A stretch of DNA of 64,000 nt from Tetracentron sinense (lineage: Eukaryota; Streptophyta; Magnoliopsida; Trochodendrales; Trochodendraceae). The notes beneath the pieces are model-generated. The model was not told the DNA's origin, searched no databases, and worked only from the letters and a program-made list of their open reading frames with translations. The DNA is taken from the NCBI GenBank assembly GCA_015143295.1, contig CM026565.1, positions 28,280,052-28,344,051 of the forward strand, read 5' to 3'. The stretch's first letter is position 1, and every line of letters starts with the position of its first letter. Positions 33,401 through 38,173 of this stretch are shown piece by piece. The translations under genes were made by a program, and so were the position numbers.

Positions 33401-33728
33401 AAGCAATGTAGCAAAAAAAAAAATGAGAGAGAGAAACTACATACCTGCGATCTTCACCCGACCATTAATGGTGTAACCTTCGCTCGTCCTGCAAAATTCA
33501 CAAGTCAAACAAACAATCCATGTCAGAACCCTAAAAAAAATTCCAAACGAAAAGTCAAATCCTCAATCAAGGGAAATTCAAAGAGAAGAAAACCAGTAGA
33601 AAAATTAGGGTTTAAGAGAAGGAGAAAAACCCAGATGATTTCGCGATGGCCGAAGGAAGAACAGATAAGCAAAGACCCAGAATAACTAATGCGGAGAAGA
33701 TCGCTTTGGATTTCTCCATATCTGCCAT
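9423..33728 (-). CDS. EMC7: ER membrane protein complex subunit 7 homologue, 7 exons
   Basis: EMC7 is a subunit of the ER membrane protein complex, which inserts tail-anchored and multipass proteins. Exons in gene order: 33631-33728, 33445-33488, 13256-13364, 11662-11725, 11451-11567, 11224-11332 and 9423-9520. All introns are GT-AG, and the phases sum to 639 nt, giving 212 residues and TGA. Residues 10-29 form a signal peptide. A luminal beta-sandwich (carbohydrate-binding-like fold) follows, with GYTINGRVKI, LPGK, ILNGGQRVTFL, DGYFSF and VPAGTHLIEVAAIGYFFSP. Next are VRVDVSARNPGKVQAAL, then PLREEQYFE, one membrane helix at about 158-177, and the conserved cytosolic tail DPEEMRRAQEEM...GVPSLANLIPG. 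Nothing is missing compared with the plant family. Intron 2 (13365-33444) is 20 kb and packed with transposons; intron 6 holds a hAT MITE ending 45 bp from exon 6. The start could also be M4. The exon structure comes from splice sites and family knowledge, not from transcripts. Confidence 0.95.
9765..9995. repeat. Dispersed inverted-repeat family copy with an internal duplication
   Basis: CACGCCCCGCTTTTTAACAC with GATTCACTGATCCCTAGTG (from about 9770) is repeated as CATGCCCCACTTTTTAACAC with GATTCCCTGATCCCTAGTG (from about 9836). The unit ends with TTTTTTAGAAAAAAAA. An opposing arm (AACCAGGGTTAAAGGGATG, then TTAAAAGGGACATGAGG) closes it at about 9990. It lies in EMC7 intron 6. Confidence 0.6.
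10747..11179. mobile_element. hAT-type MITE, CATAGTT family, in EMC7 intron 6
   Basis: The element begins CATAGTTACCAG and ends CTGGAACTATG, an inverted pair. It sits between perfect 8-bp duplications GCTCAAAT at 10739-10746 and 11180-11187. The interior is rich in short AAGCGAGA and CTTCCTAGGAAGCGAG strings. The reverse complement of 16404-16758 is a homologous copy. Non-coding. It ends 45 bp from the 3' boundary of EMC7 exon 6, so it is close to that donor site. Confidence 0.9.
11726..13255 (-). other. EMC7 intron 3, no further gene
   Basis: The intron joins phase-2 exon 3 (ending TT) to exon 4 (starting TCACAATGTG). It is AT-rich, and I recognise no transposon end or coding segment in it. 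Confidence 0.7.
13365..14127. other. Acceptor-proximal part of EMC7 intron 2
   Basis: This contains a purine-rich tract of GAGA repeats (about 13730-13990). No recognisable gene; the frames here are low-complexity shadows of the GA tract. Confidence 0.5.
14128..15430 (+). pseudogene. RTE-type LINE reverse transcriptase relic
   Basis: In the plus frames I can follow a non-LTR reverse transcriptase despite stops and frameshifts. NYRGIKL and DNQFGFKPKRST (the fingers region) appear in 14143-14346. HMEFIDL, a stop, then KAYESVSRELI continue at about 14370-14430. A stretch matching EMYERPVTSMRT and LVMDEL-HIQDELS-CMLFA follows to about 14660. The C-terminal end is seen at about 15010-15420: RISAAEMRMLRWMSGK, IPKNLGVALIGDKIR, KRVRGRP and NIWDK. 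This order is that of plant RTE-clade LINEs. Premature stops and loss of the catalytic segment show that it is dead. It is antisense within EMC7 intron 2. Confidence 0.75.
15784..15905. repeat. Tandem duplication of about 58-60 bp in the L1 3' region
   Basis: AAGAAGAGGAAATAGAAAA followed by GATCAATCTCTCTCCAA occurs twice in succession (from about 15788 and about 15846). Confidence 0.6.
16404..16758. mobile_element. hAT-type MITE, CATAGTT family, inverted copy
   Basis: Its reverse complement aligns along its length with 10747-11179, including TTAGTTACCAG, CCCATTATGTTA, the CACCTTAGGT block, ACACCCTAGGCTGTAGA and the CAACTATG end. The 8-bp flanks GGTTGAAC (16396-16403) and GGCTGATC (16759-16766) agree at 6 of 8 bases. 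It sits within the L1 relic, so it inserted after that L1. Confidence 0.8.
18796..21934. other. EMC7 intron 2: repeats, no gene
   Basis: From 18965 the sequence CATAGTTGTCAAGGCGAC resembles the CATAGTT element ends. Related blocks with GCCTGGTTGCCTAGGCGAC recur at about 19660 and 20050, suggesting a larger decayed element whose other end I cannot fix. A (GA)n microsatellite lies at about 19714-19740. Between about 20800 and 21240 there is LTR-like sequence: a CTTTATAAATAGA TATA box at about 21018, then a purine-rich leader. No LTR boundary or pair is found. No genes. Confidence 0.5.
21935..22304. mobile_element. hAT-type MITE, CATAGTT family member
   Basis: The ends CATAGTTACCAAACACCCGTA and TACTTGATAACTATG are inverted relatives. 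The 8-bp flanks TTCAACGG (21927-21934) and TTCAACAG (22305-22312) match at 7 of 8. The interior is AT-rich with repeated CCGTA and ACGCGTA strings and differs from the other CATAGTT copies. Non-coding, in EMC7 intron 2. Confidence 0.85.
22305..22909. other. EMC7 intron 2 flank of the gypsy element
   Basis: No coding sequence or repeat boundary is recognised. It ends with GAAGT (22905-22909), the target site of the gypsy insertion. Confidence 0.6.
22910..23807 (-). repeat. 3' LTR of the gypsy element
   Basis: Read on the minus strand it starts TGTAACGG and ends CCCTCACA. It has the TATA box TATAAAAA at 23165-23172 and the palindrome-rich U3 part at about 23500-23690. Same length as, and apparently identical to, the LTR at 32154-33051. 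Confidence 0.97.
23808..23822 (-). other. Polypurine tract next to the 3' LTR
   Basis: On the minus strand the bases directly before the 3' LTR read ATAAAGGGGCAAAT, a short purine-rich primer site for plus-strand synthesis. Its position agrees with the minus orientation of gag and pol. Confidence 0.8.
24147..24154 (+). promoter_or_regulatory. TATA box for the antisense frame
   Basis: TATAAAAT on the plus strand is followed by a pyrimidine-rich leader (TCCTCTCTCTCTCCCACC). It lies upstream of the antisense coiled-coil coding segment and opposite to the direction of gag-pol. A start site about 30 bp downstream would be near 24180. Inferred from sequence only. Confidence 0.5.
24367..25167 (+). 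pseudogene. Antisense coiled-coil frame of the gypsy element, lacking a start
   Basis: About 266 codons are open from a 3' splice site (CCCTTTGCAG/GTG at 24366-24367) to TGA. Roughly the first 190 residues are a continuous heptad-rich, Glu/Lys/Ala/Gln-rich coiled coil (for example RTETLERTLVEERLKADF and LEEIEAARSALAEELEEA). An acidic segment and a Pro/Ala/Thr-rich tail follow. Extra antisense frames between pol and the 3' LTR are known in Tat-lineage elements, and coiled coils are common in them. A possible upstream exon ends at 24279 (DLPEFFGS, then a GT donor), with an 87-bp intron in phase 0. No ATG occurs in this frame within the coding segment, nor in the leader after the TATA box, so the N-terminal part has apparently been lost. 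Function unknown. Confidence 0.7.
25168..25499. other. Gypsy 3' untranslated region, no frame
   Basis: The stretch between the antisense frame and the tandem repeats. I see no coding sequence in it. Confidence 0.5.
25500..25933 (-). repeat. Tandem repeats in the gypsy 3' untranslated region
   Basis: Three consecutive 67-bp units start at 25724, 25791 and 25858, each beginning AAGCACTACGA, with the start of a fourth at 25925. Upstream, 25520-25720 is built from shorter, irregular repeats around the string AAGCACTACGA or AACACTACGA. Such variable arrays between pol and the 3' LTR are typical of Tat-lineage elements and have been proposed as seeds of satellite DNA. Confidence 0.9.
26314..29655 (-). 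CDS. Gypsy Pol: reverse transcriptase, two RNase H domains, integrase
   Basis: An 1113-codon frame in the same frame as gag, after one TAG. It has no ATG of its own at the start (first codon GTG), which argues for expression as a Gag-Pol fusion. Counting from that codon: RT at about 120-300, with the catalytic YIDD at 236-239. A first RNase H at about 345-500 has lost its key acids (LYLYLSVSEQALGS in place of a D-containing motif). A second, intact RNase H at about 535-665 has DGSSN, NNEAEYEA, CDSQLVVNQ and NRHADALA. Integrase follows, with zinc ligands H761, H768, C799 and C802 and the DDE triad D831, D891 and E927. A C-terminal domain with LQVGDLVLRR and GKLGPNWEGPYIV follows. A degenerate first RNase H plus an acquired second one is the Tat hallmark. 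All catalytic motifs I checked are intact. Confidence 0.97.
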   Translation of the reverse strand: MEESSEASLCRPSVEPTKAVNLGTEEGPKVLQIGTSLTTEEELELLSFLKENLDVFAWSHKDMTGIDPNVICHHLNADPAIPPVKQKPRRLAPAYHDAVNEEVDKLIQFGFIQEVQYPEWIANIVAVPKKSGKVRVCIDFTGVNKACPKDFFPMPRIDRLINATAGHEMLSFMDGYSGYNQILLAEADREKTTFITERGLFCYRVMPFGLKNAGATYQRLMNLMFGSLLGKTVEVYIDDIVVKSRVRGTLVADLVEPFAVLRSFNLKINPEKCTFGVTSGKFLGYLVSQRGIEANPSQIRALLDMPEPKSKKEIQKLTGRIAALNRFISKSSDRCKPLFELLRKDSVFAWTPECSRAFLALKEYLGSTPILSVPEPGEILYLYLSVSEQALGSVLVRCCDGVEKPVYFISKTFLKAECNYSKLEKVCLALVFSAEKLRPYFHAHSIVVITTHPLKIVLGRPELAGRMSKWAVALSEFDIQYRARSSEKGQAMAGFLSDFPVEEAAEDMIVNTRELPIEVDSGDAVVEGVESSEWSGWLLHVDGSSNFSGSGLGVVLVSPDNIKVQKMSRLGFTASNNEAEYEALLLGLESARELQISTLRVFCDSQLVVNQVNGVYECKDDRMKQYATLVRSLCETFTVVEIRHTRRDENRHADALAYLASMVQADEPKAILMEFQEYPSITLQAQREVLFVNPVPSWMTGLVAYLQDGVLPISAKESRRIQSKASRYTLVQGELYRKSFGGPLLKCVHPVDVERVLAELHEGICGIHSGGRTIAHRALGQGYFWPYMQADAQKYVKRCSQCQRFARLIHAPAQELSTVSQPWPFARWGLDIMGPFPRAPGNLIFLLVATDYFSRWIEAVPLARIREQEVKKFLWEHIICRFGIPQSIISDNGKQFSGRIIADFCGELKIKHVFSSPYYPQGNGLAEAANKNILNALKRRLEDSKGKWATELHNVLWGYRTTPRSPTGETPFSLAYGMEAVIPTEISLPTVRSWHGKKKGGEKDQNSELMAVHLDLLEEKREDASIQMRRYQQRLRKAYNKKVQRRVLQVGDLVLRRVFQNTRELNSGKLGPNWEGPYIVERLGSPGVCYLKDLQGNLVSKSWNIMNLRQFFQ
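29668..29679 (-). promoter_or_regulatory. Leaky-stop (readthrough) context between gag and pol
   Basis: On the minus strand the gag frame ends TAG CAG TTA CAG and stays open in the same frame into pol. UAG-CAR-YYA is the known plant-virus (tobamovirus-type) readthrough context. The frame identity and the sequence are direct observations; readthrough activity is inferred. Confidence 0.8.
29677..32097 (-). CDS. Gypsy Gag and aspartic protease
   Basis: 806 codons from the ATG at 32097 (MADQSEV...). An earlier in-frame start at 32112 would be non-ATG. A retrotransposon Gag domain lies at about 215-320 (AFPNSLTGAASKWFRNLPPG, then SELRSAFIDRF). A basic, low-complexity segment rich in R, Q, S and P follows. 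Next is a zinc-knuckle-like motif, YCHYHKCRGHLTNRC, near residue 545. The C-terminal aspartic protease has VDSGSGADILYL (active Asp at about 685) and NAILGR. It provides capsid-like particles and polyprotein processing. The frame ends in TAG at 29677, and pol continues in the same frame. Confidence 0.95.
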   Translation of the reverse strand: MADQSEVLGHEDQTPHATSFIPSIVHNPGVSPSSGQPERTVPPLAELSVSDRILAMLQAQQSALDQITRQQQLMQARLETFEHSRLEVDEVPPHRPSLRRQFDFSSSPSAPENRETRFILLPTEGDVRQPPVRAEQSIPSDRVDFREGAGREDLRVGTEGADTQKTWVTVKEVEALIGARVKSMKGGIPDHFAQTAKDNVENSPFTDAINQSYTSSKFITPVFSMYTGKTDPEEHLFDFKHAMAVRNPDDDLYCKAFPNSLTGAASKWFRNLPPGSISNFSELRSAFIDRFIINKKKKAGADTLFSLRMKPAESLKDFISRFTDEVHNIDKVDEASCIAAFKNAIPKHSELYKSLALDYPVKMDELMVRATKYGRYEEDVSIVSAPKPRARMVDVAERAHRSSKRKEKKQRYESSSSEGSPPRKQKEKVVYVTQRDQPDRRPLERSFNQFQSRTEGRPSNQQARQQYQPRQTQPPVQHERGVQPSERRSFADRAPPINFTVSPATIMRSMEDQPYFEWPARAVPDITSGPRVREYCHYHKCRGHLTNRCRILREYLERLVHEGYLGEYLASDNGGGERTREPAPQSRGGEPANNPSSCGGASLGTINVICRMQAPEADVERNFRAKARKLSHEAAVCQVQMPSRSVEQALTFTDLDLAGVVRPHYDALVLTMRIGDFDIKRVLVDSGSGADILYLHAFTQMKLDPSVLIPAQTPLYGFDGSSMKPVGDVVLPVVAGPVVLQTRFSVLDAPSPYNAILGRWWTHEMKAVPSSYYQVLKYPTQDGPREIRGDQLASQKCDFPASVVPS
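32131..32149 (-). other. Primer-binding site of the gypsy element
   Basis: Directly after the 5' LTR (minus strand, after CCTCACA and a few bases) comes TGGCGCCGTCTGTGGGAAG. It begins with the TGG that pairs with a tRNA CCA end. The matching tRNA was not identified. Confidence 0.85.
32154..33051 (-). repeat. 5' LTR of the gypsy element, with promoter
   Basis: On the minus strand it starts TGTAACGG and ends CCCTCACA. A TATA box (TATAAAAA, 32409-32416) marks the U3/R boundary, giving a U3 of about 670 bp. The distal U3 (about 32745-33000) has many ACAACG and CGTTGT motifs in facing pairs, including the perfect palindrome GACAACGAGCTCGTTGTC at 32829-32846. Two CACGTG G-boxes lie at about 32949 and 32970. 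Confidence 0.97.
33052..33444 (-). other. Donor-proximal part of EMC7 intron 2
   Basis: AT-rich intron sequence between the gypsy insertion and exon 2. The donor is GTATGTAG at 33444. No gene seen. Confidence 0.7.
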
Positions 33729-34189
33729 GCCAGTGAGAGAGAGAGCCTTTGAGTTCTTCAGACCTTAAACCAACGTAAAAGGGGGTGTTTGGTTGCGACT
33801 GTATCTTTATTCATAGATAGGTTATTAGGGCGTTTGGGCAAACTTTCTTTTAGGATCCAAGGGAGTTTGCACACACACCATGGGCTAGCCTTAGTGTATC
33901 CCCCTCACTAGAAGGGAGGTTTCGGGATCGATCCGAGGGATCCGTCGCCACCCTTAGCCAAGTTTCAAGTACTAGGCATTAACCCACGTATACTTACTCC
34001 ATTTAACCCCAAAGTTGAGATGTTTCCAAAAAAAAAATAAAAAAATTGGAGTCTCCACAGAGGTGTTTGGTATCGTTTCAGATCAGAAATCGATTTCTGA
34101 GAACGGAACAATATGGATTTGTTGGAACGATTATGTTCTCAGAATCATTTTGGAAGAACACAATAATTATATAAATCAAATCCTCTATG
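33729..34189. other. EMC7 5' flank
   Basis: A GA-rich leader lies just upstream of the ATG. Near 34056 the sequence GAGGTGTTTGGTATCG resembles the ends of hAT-like MITEs, but I found no matching partner. No other gene. Confidence 0.5.
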
Positions 34190-34487
34190 GTTTTAACCGG
34201 ATTTGGCAAATCCCGTTATCACCCCTTGAGGCTGCCACGTGTCTCTTTTGACATCCCTTAAATGTGGTTAAGATTCATTCACCCCTAGGGTTCACCCACT
34301 CATCTTTGGTCTTTAGAAAAAAAATATAATTCTTTTTTAAAGAGAAAAAATTATTTTTAGTGTTAGCACCTAATTTTTACACTCTGCCTTAACCATGGTT
34401 AAAACCTTTAACCATGGTTACCCCAGCTAGGTACCAATTATATCCTAATCTCAGGTAAAACCCTAGACTAACCCTATGTAAACCTAG

Positions 34488-34735
34488 TCAAACCCTAGGC
34501 CTAACCCTAGTCAAACCCTAAACTCTAGGCAGACCCTGATTGAATCCTAGGCCTAACCCTAGTTTAAAGTCAAACCCTAGGCCTAACCCTAGTCAAGCCC
34601 TAAACTCTAGGCAAACCCTGATTGAACCCTAGGCCTAACCCTTGTTCAAACTCAAACCCTAAGCCTAACCTTAGGTAAACCCTAGTCTAACCCTAGGTAA
34701 ACCCTAAATTCAACCCTAAGGCCCAGAAATCAAGC
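34488..34735. repeat. 82-bp tandem repeat built of AACCCTA-like motifs
   Basis: TCAAACCCTA(G/A)GCCTAAC recurs at 34488, 34570 and 34652, a period of exactly 82 bp. Each unit contains several CCCTAA or CCCTAG strings close to the plant telomere motif (CCCTAAA), but they are not a true telomeric array. Confidence 0.85.
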
Positions 34736-34825
34736 CCAGAGCCCTCTGTGGGCCAAAGCATGGACCCACAGGCCCTTAAGAGCCATTGGTGTTGGGTCCA
34801 CCACCCCAATTTCAAAAACTCCAAG

Positions 34826-35658
34826 AATGGCGGTAATAACATTACCACCATTTCCTTTTTTAGGCACTGCTACAGTGAATCAGGCCAAGTGCAAACAGGT
34901 TGGGCTCATTTGGGCAAAAATCCATTAATGGTGGTAATACTATTACCGCTATTACCATTTTAGCCTGATTTAGTGATGGCGGTAATGATATTACCGCCAT
35001 TGTTGGATTTCTGCAAATCCACAGTTGGCACCCCTCCTGATCCCAGTAGCTCTACCCCCCTGGGGTTCTCAACTCCCCTGTATCCCCAAAATACCCCTAG
35101 GCTCATCCAAGTCTATAAATAAACTACCTCCTTCATGGTTTAAACTCATTCCAAAACTTCCATACCCAAGCTCTACCACAATTCAGTCAGCCCTATTCCA
35201 GTCTTACCAGACCTTTGCCCTCCACCTGAGGTGATCCCCAAAGCTCCCCTGGGCCTACCTCAGTCAGCCACCACCATGCATCAGCCCTCATTCATCATGA
35301 GCAGTCAACAGTAGGGTAGGGTCACCCTACCTCTTTTTTTTTTTTTTCATTAATATTTGTAAACTACATTGTAGACCCCTGGTCCTATTTGAGGGATCTT
35401 TTATTCTTGGTTAGTTTCTGTTATTCCACTACAAAATCGAGAATAGGGGTCCCCTTTGTCTGTTCGTATACATGGGGGAAGCCCATTGAGGTTCTCATCT
35501 TGGCTCAGTGGCCCCCGCATGCATAGATCCTCCATGTACTCCCTAGGGGACCCTCAATCCATGAAGAATCCCCTAGAGAAGCTCTGGTCTAATCCAAAGT
35601 GGAGAAATCGTAGTTTTTGGGCAAAATCAGGAATGGCGGTAGAATAATTACCGCCATT
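34826..35658. repeat. Four near-identical hairpins, ATGGCGGTAAT...ATTACCGCCAT
   Basis: Short inverted repeats at 34826-34852, 34927-34953, 34976-35000 and 35632-35658 share one arm sequence, ATGGCGGTAAT, facing ATTACCGCCAT. The third has perfect 11-bp arms around GAT. The fourth has 9-bp arms. The DNA between them is not repeated. Confidence 0.8.
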
Positions 35659-35784
35659 CTGGTTTTCCCCCTTGTAGCCCCTGTAGCACTCATTTCAGTG
35701 GGCCCTGGTCTAATCCAGGGCCATGCCTTGGTCCCTCAGACTCTCCTCTACCTGGCCTGGTCCTTCCAAGCTCAACCCACTTGC

Positions 35785-36310
35785 TCAACTATGGTTAGCA
35801 ACCCTAATCATGGTTAGTTTAATTTTTAACCATGGTTAAGCAACTCTTAGCCCTTGAAAAAATGCTACAAATTTTTAAAATTTTCTGAAATGCTCAAAAA
35901 TGTTTCTGCTTTGGCCATTTTTCCATGGTTAGCAGCCCTAACCACGGTTTACTTTACTCATTTAACTCTACTTAGTAACACTAACCTCGGTTAAATCCGA
36001 TATTGGCCTACCGGACCTAAATCGCTTAGCCTACCGATCTCGCCCTTGGCCTATCGGGCCCAATCTCAACCTACCAGGCTTGAACATGTTACCCTCAACT
36101 ATGGTTAGCAATCATAACCATGATTAGTTTGACCCTTAACCCCGGTTAGCAACTCTAACCTTGGTTAAATTCAATTATGGCCTATCGGGCCTAAATCAAG
36201 TCTACCGGACTTACCCCTTGGCCTACCGGGCTTAACTCTAGTTTACCGGACTAACCTTAAGCCTACCAAACTTAAACTAAGCACTGTCAACTAAACCCTA
36301 GTTTACCGGA
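35785..36310. repeat. Degenerate direct repeats with CTATGGTTAGCAA and CCTACCGGAC motifs
   Basis: A module of CTATGGTTAGCAA, AACC-TGGTTA, TTGGTTAAAT and GGCCTA(C/T)CGGGCCTAAATC appears at about 35785-36050 and again at about 36095-36270. Further CTACCGGACT strings run to 36310. No coding potential. Confidence 0.6.
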
Positions 36311-36375
36311 CTAGTCCATTTGACCACCCTTGGTGCACACACACAGACCTCCTACCCTCGGCACAAGCTCATGTA

Positions 36376-36892
36376 TAGGGCTGCACAAAGCCCGATTGGC
36401 CCGTTGGTACGGCTTGGCTTGGCCCGGTTCGGCCAGAGATCGGCCCGAAATTTTAGGCTCGAACAAGCCAAGCCAAGCCTAAAAAAAAGCCCGAAAGCTA
36501 ATTCAAGCCAAGCTCAAGCCCACCCCTGTGCGGCTCGGCCCGGCTTGAAGCCCAGCTCAATTGAGGTTCGGCCCGGCCCGAACTCGGCTCGGCTTGAATA
36601 TTATTTAAAAAATATATATATATATATATATATATATCATTATTATATATATAAATAATATAAAATTTTATTATTAAAAAAAAAAAGGATTCAAGCCGAG
36701 CTCAAGCCAAGCCAAACCCGGCTTGAGCTTGAATCAATTCGGGCCGAGCCGGGCTTCAAGCCAAGTTTTTTTTTCGGGCCGCACAATCGATCATGATTTC
36801 GGGCCCAACCGGGCTTCAGGCCTCGATCAAACTAATTCAAGCCGAGCCGAGCTTGGCCAAGCCCGGTCAAGCCCCGCCCAAATACAACCCTA
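36376..36892. mobile_element. hAT-type MITE (TAGGG ends) with internal AT microsatellite
   Basis: It starts TAGGGCTGCACAAAGCCCG and ends CCCGCCCAAATACAACCCTA, flanked by the perfect 8-bp duplication CTCATGTA (36368-36375 and 36893-36900). The interior is made of CGGCTTGA, CAAGCC and GGCCCGG strings in both orientations, with (AT)n at about 36612-36635. The 112-residue frame through it has no meaning. Confidence 0.9.
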
Positions 36893-37624
36893 CTCATGTA
36901 CTAGAACTACGCTCGGTCTAATCTCACCCTTGTGAGTACGTAGGCAACCCAACCCGGGTTCGACCCTAGTTAACTTTTCTTTATTAGATTAGTATTAATT
37001 TAAACACTTAGGCATTTGGACAAACATTTGACTTTAATTGGCTTAAACCTATAAAGTAGGGAACCATTGAAAAATTGAAGTCTCGGAGTGCTAACACCTT
37101 CCCCAGACTTAACCGAACCTCTTACCTAGACCTCTACCGCAGACCAAAACCTTATCCACTATCCGGAGACTTATCCCTAATGAATGAATAGGTGGCGACT
37201 CAAACATAAACCCGTGAGTTTAAAAATCCATGCTCACATTTAGGGTTTTTTAATATTAAAATATTTTTTTAAAAAGAATTAATATTTATTCTAAAACCAA
37301 GGATGGGTGGGTGAACCCTAGGGGTGGGTTAATCTTAACCATAGTTAAGGGGTGTCAAAAGGGACACGTGGAGACCTCAGGGGTTATAATCGGATTTGCC
37401 AAATCTGGTTGAGGATTTAGTCTCATAATTATAAGATGGAAACACTTTGTTTTTTTTTTTCCGTAAACAATCCTTAGTATTAAGATATGAGATGATTACA
37501 GCTACTAGTACAATGCTAAAACAAGCTTGCAAGAGAGTAAACTTGAAAAAACTAAGATTTCCACATTTCTGTGGGAAGTAGGGATGCCAAGAAAGGGATG
37601 AAGCTAGAGGTATAGATGATGTAA

Positions 37625-38101
37625 AGGGCTGTTTGACATCAGTTTTAGTGATTCTCTTACTTTGAAAAATAATTAATTTTTATATTTTGATTCTTATAAT
37701 TACTTATATGCAAAGAAGGTATTTGACAATTGTTAGTCAAAAACAATTACGAAGAAAGGAAATAATATAATTACGTTTGGATGAAAAAAAAAATTAGAAA
37801 AAAAATTGTTATAGACATTAAATATAGCTATATTCATCACTACATTTATCAGTGTGACAAATTACCCAAAATTTTAGTATTTCTCTTATATCTCGTCTAC
37901 TTTCATGCTTAGCCTATTTGTTTTAAGCTCATTTCTCGTATTTAATTACGAGAAGCATCTTTTTTTATTCCACAAAAATTGTGCCAAAAATGAAAAAAAT
38001 TATTATGATCATTCCTTAAAATGAGTTGTCAAACGCATTTACGTCTTTCATGTTTTCGGGATAAGAAAAGCCTTTCCTAATGAAGGATGACAAACGGCTC
38101 C
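37625..38101. mobile_element. Harbinger/Tourist-type MITE
   Basis: The ends AGGGCTGTTTGACATC and GATGACAAACGGCTCC are inverted with about 12 of 16 bases matching. They are flanked by TAA at 37622-37624 and 38102-38104. A three-base TAA duplication and a GGGC-GTTTG start are the PIF/Harbinger pattern. AT-rich, non-coding interior. Confidence 0.75.
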
Positions 38102-38173
38102 TAAATAGATGTAACTGGAAGAGTCCACTCTTCACCCAAAATGTCTCCTAACTTCACCCCCTCTTGGTAAGCT

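Larger units (their letters stand above)
34190..37415. repeat. 3.2-kb block bounded by inverted repeats of about 150 bp
   Basis: The left arm (about 34190-34345) reads GGATTTGGCAAATCC, GCCACGTGTC, TGTGGTTAAGATTCA, CCCCTAGGGTTCACCCA and TTTAGAAAAAAAATATAATTC. The reverse complement of about 37250-37415 follows the same order with scattered differences. The interior holds an 82-bp telomere-like tandem repeat, four matching hairpins, repeats of AACCATGGTTA and CCTACCGG(G/A)C, and a nested hAT MITE. No transposase or other coding frame is recognised. It could be one large non-autonomous foldback element or two nearby copies of the dispersed repeat in opposite orientation. Confidence 0.6.

Noticed and set aside
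33860-33990. Possible tRNA-derived SINE (GGGATCGATCC resembling a B box)
   Set aside because: No convincing A box at the right distance, no 3' tail and no target duplication.
34440-34735. Possible interstitial telomere
   Set aside because: The motifs are CCCTAG/CCCTAA mixtures in an 82-bp unit, not a run of the plant heptamer.
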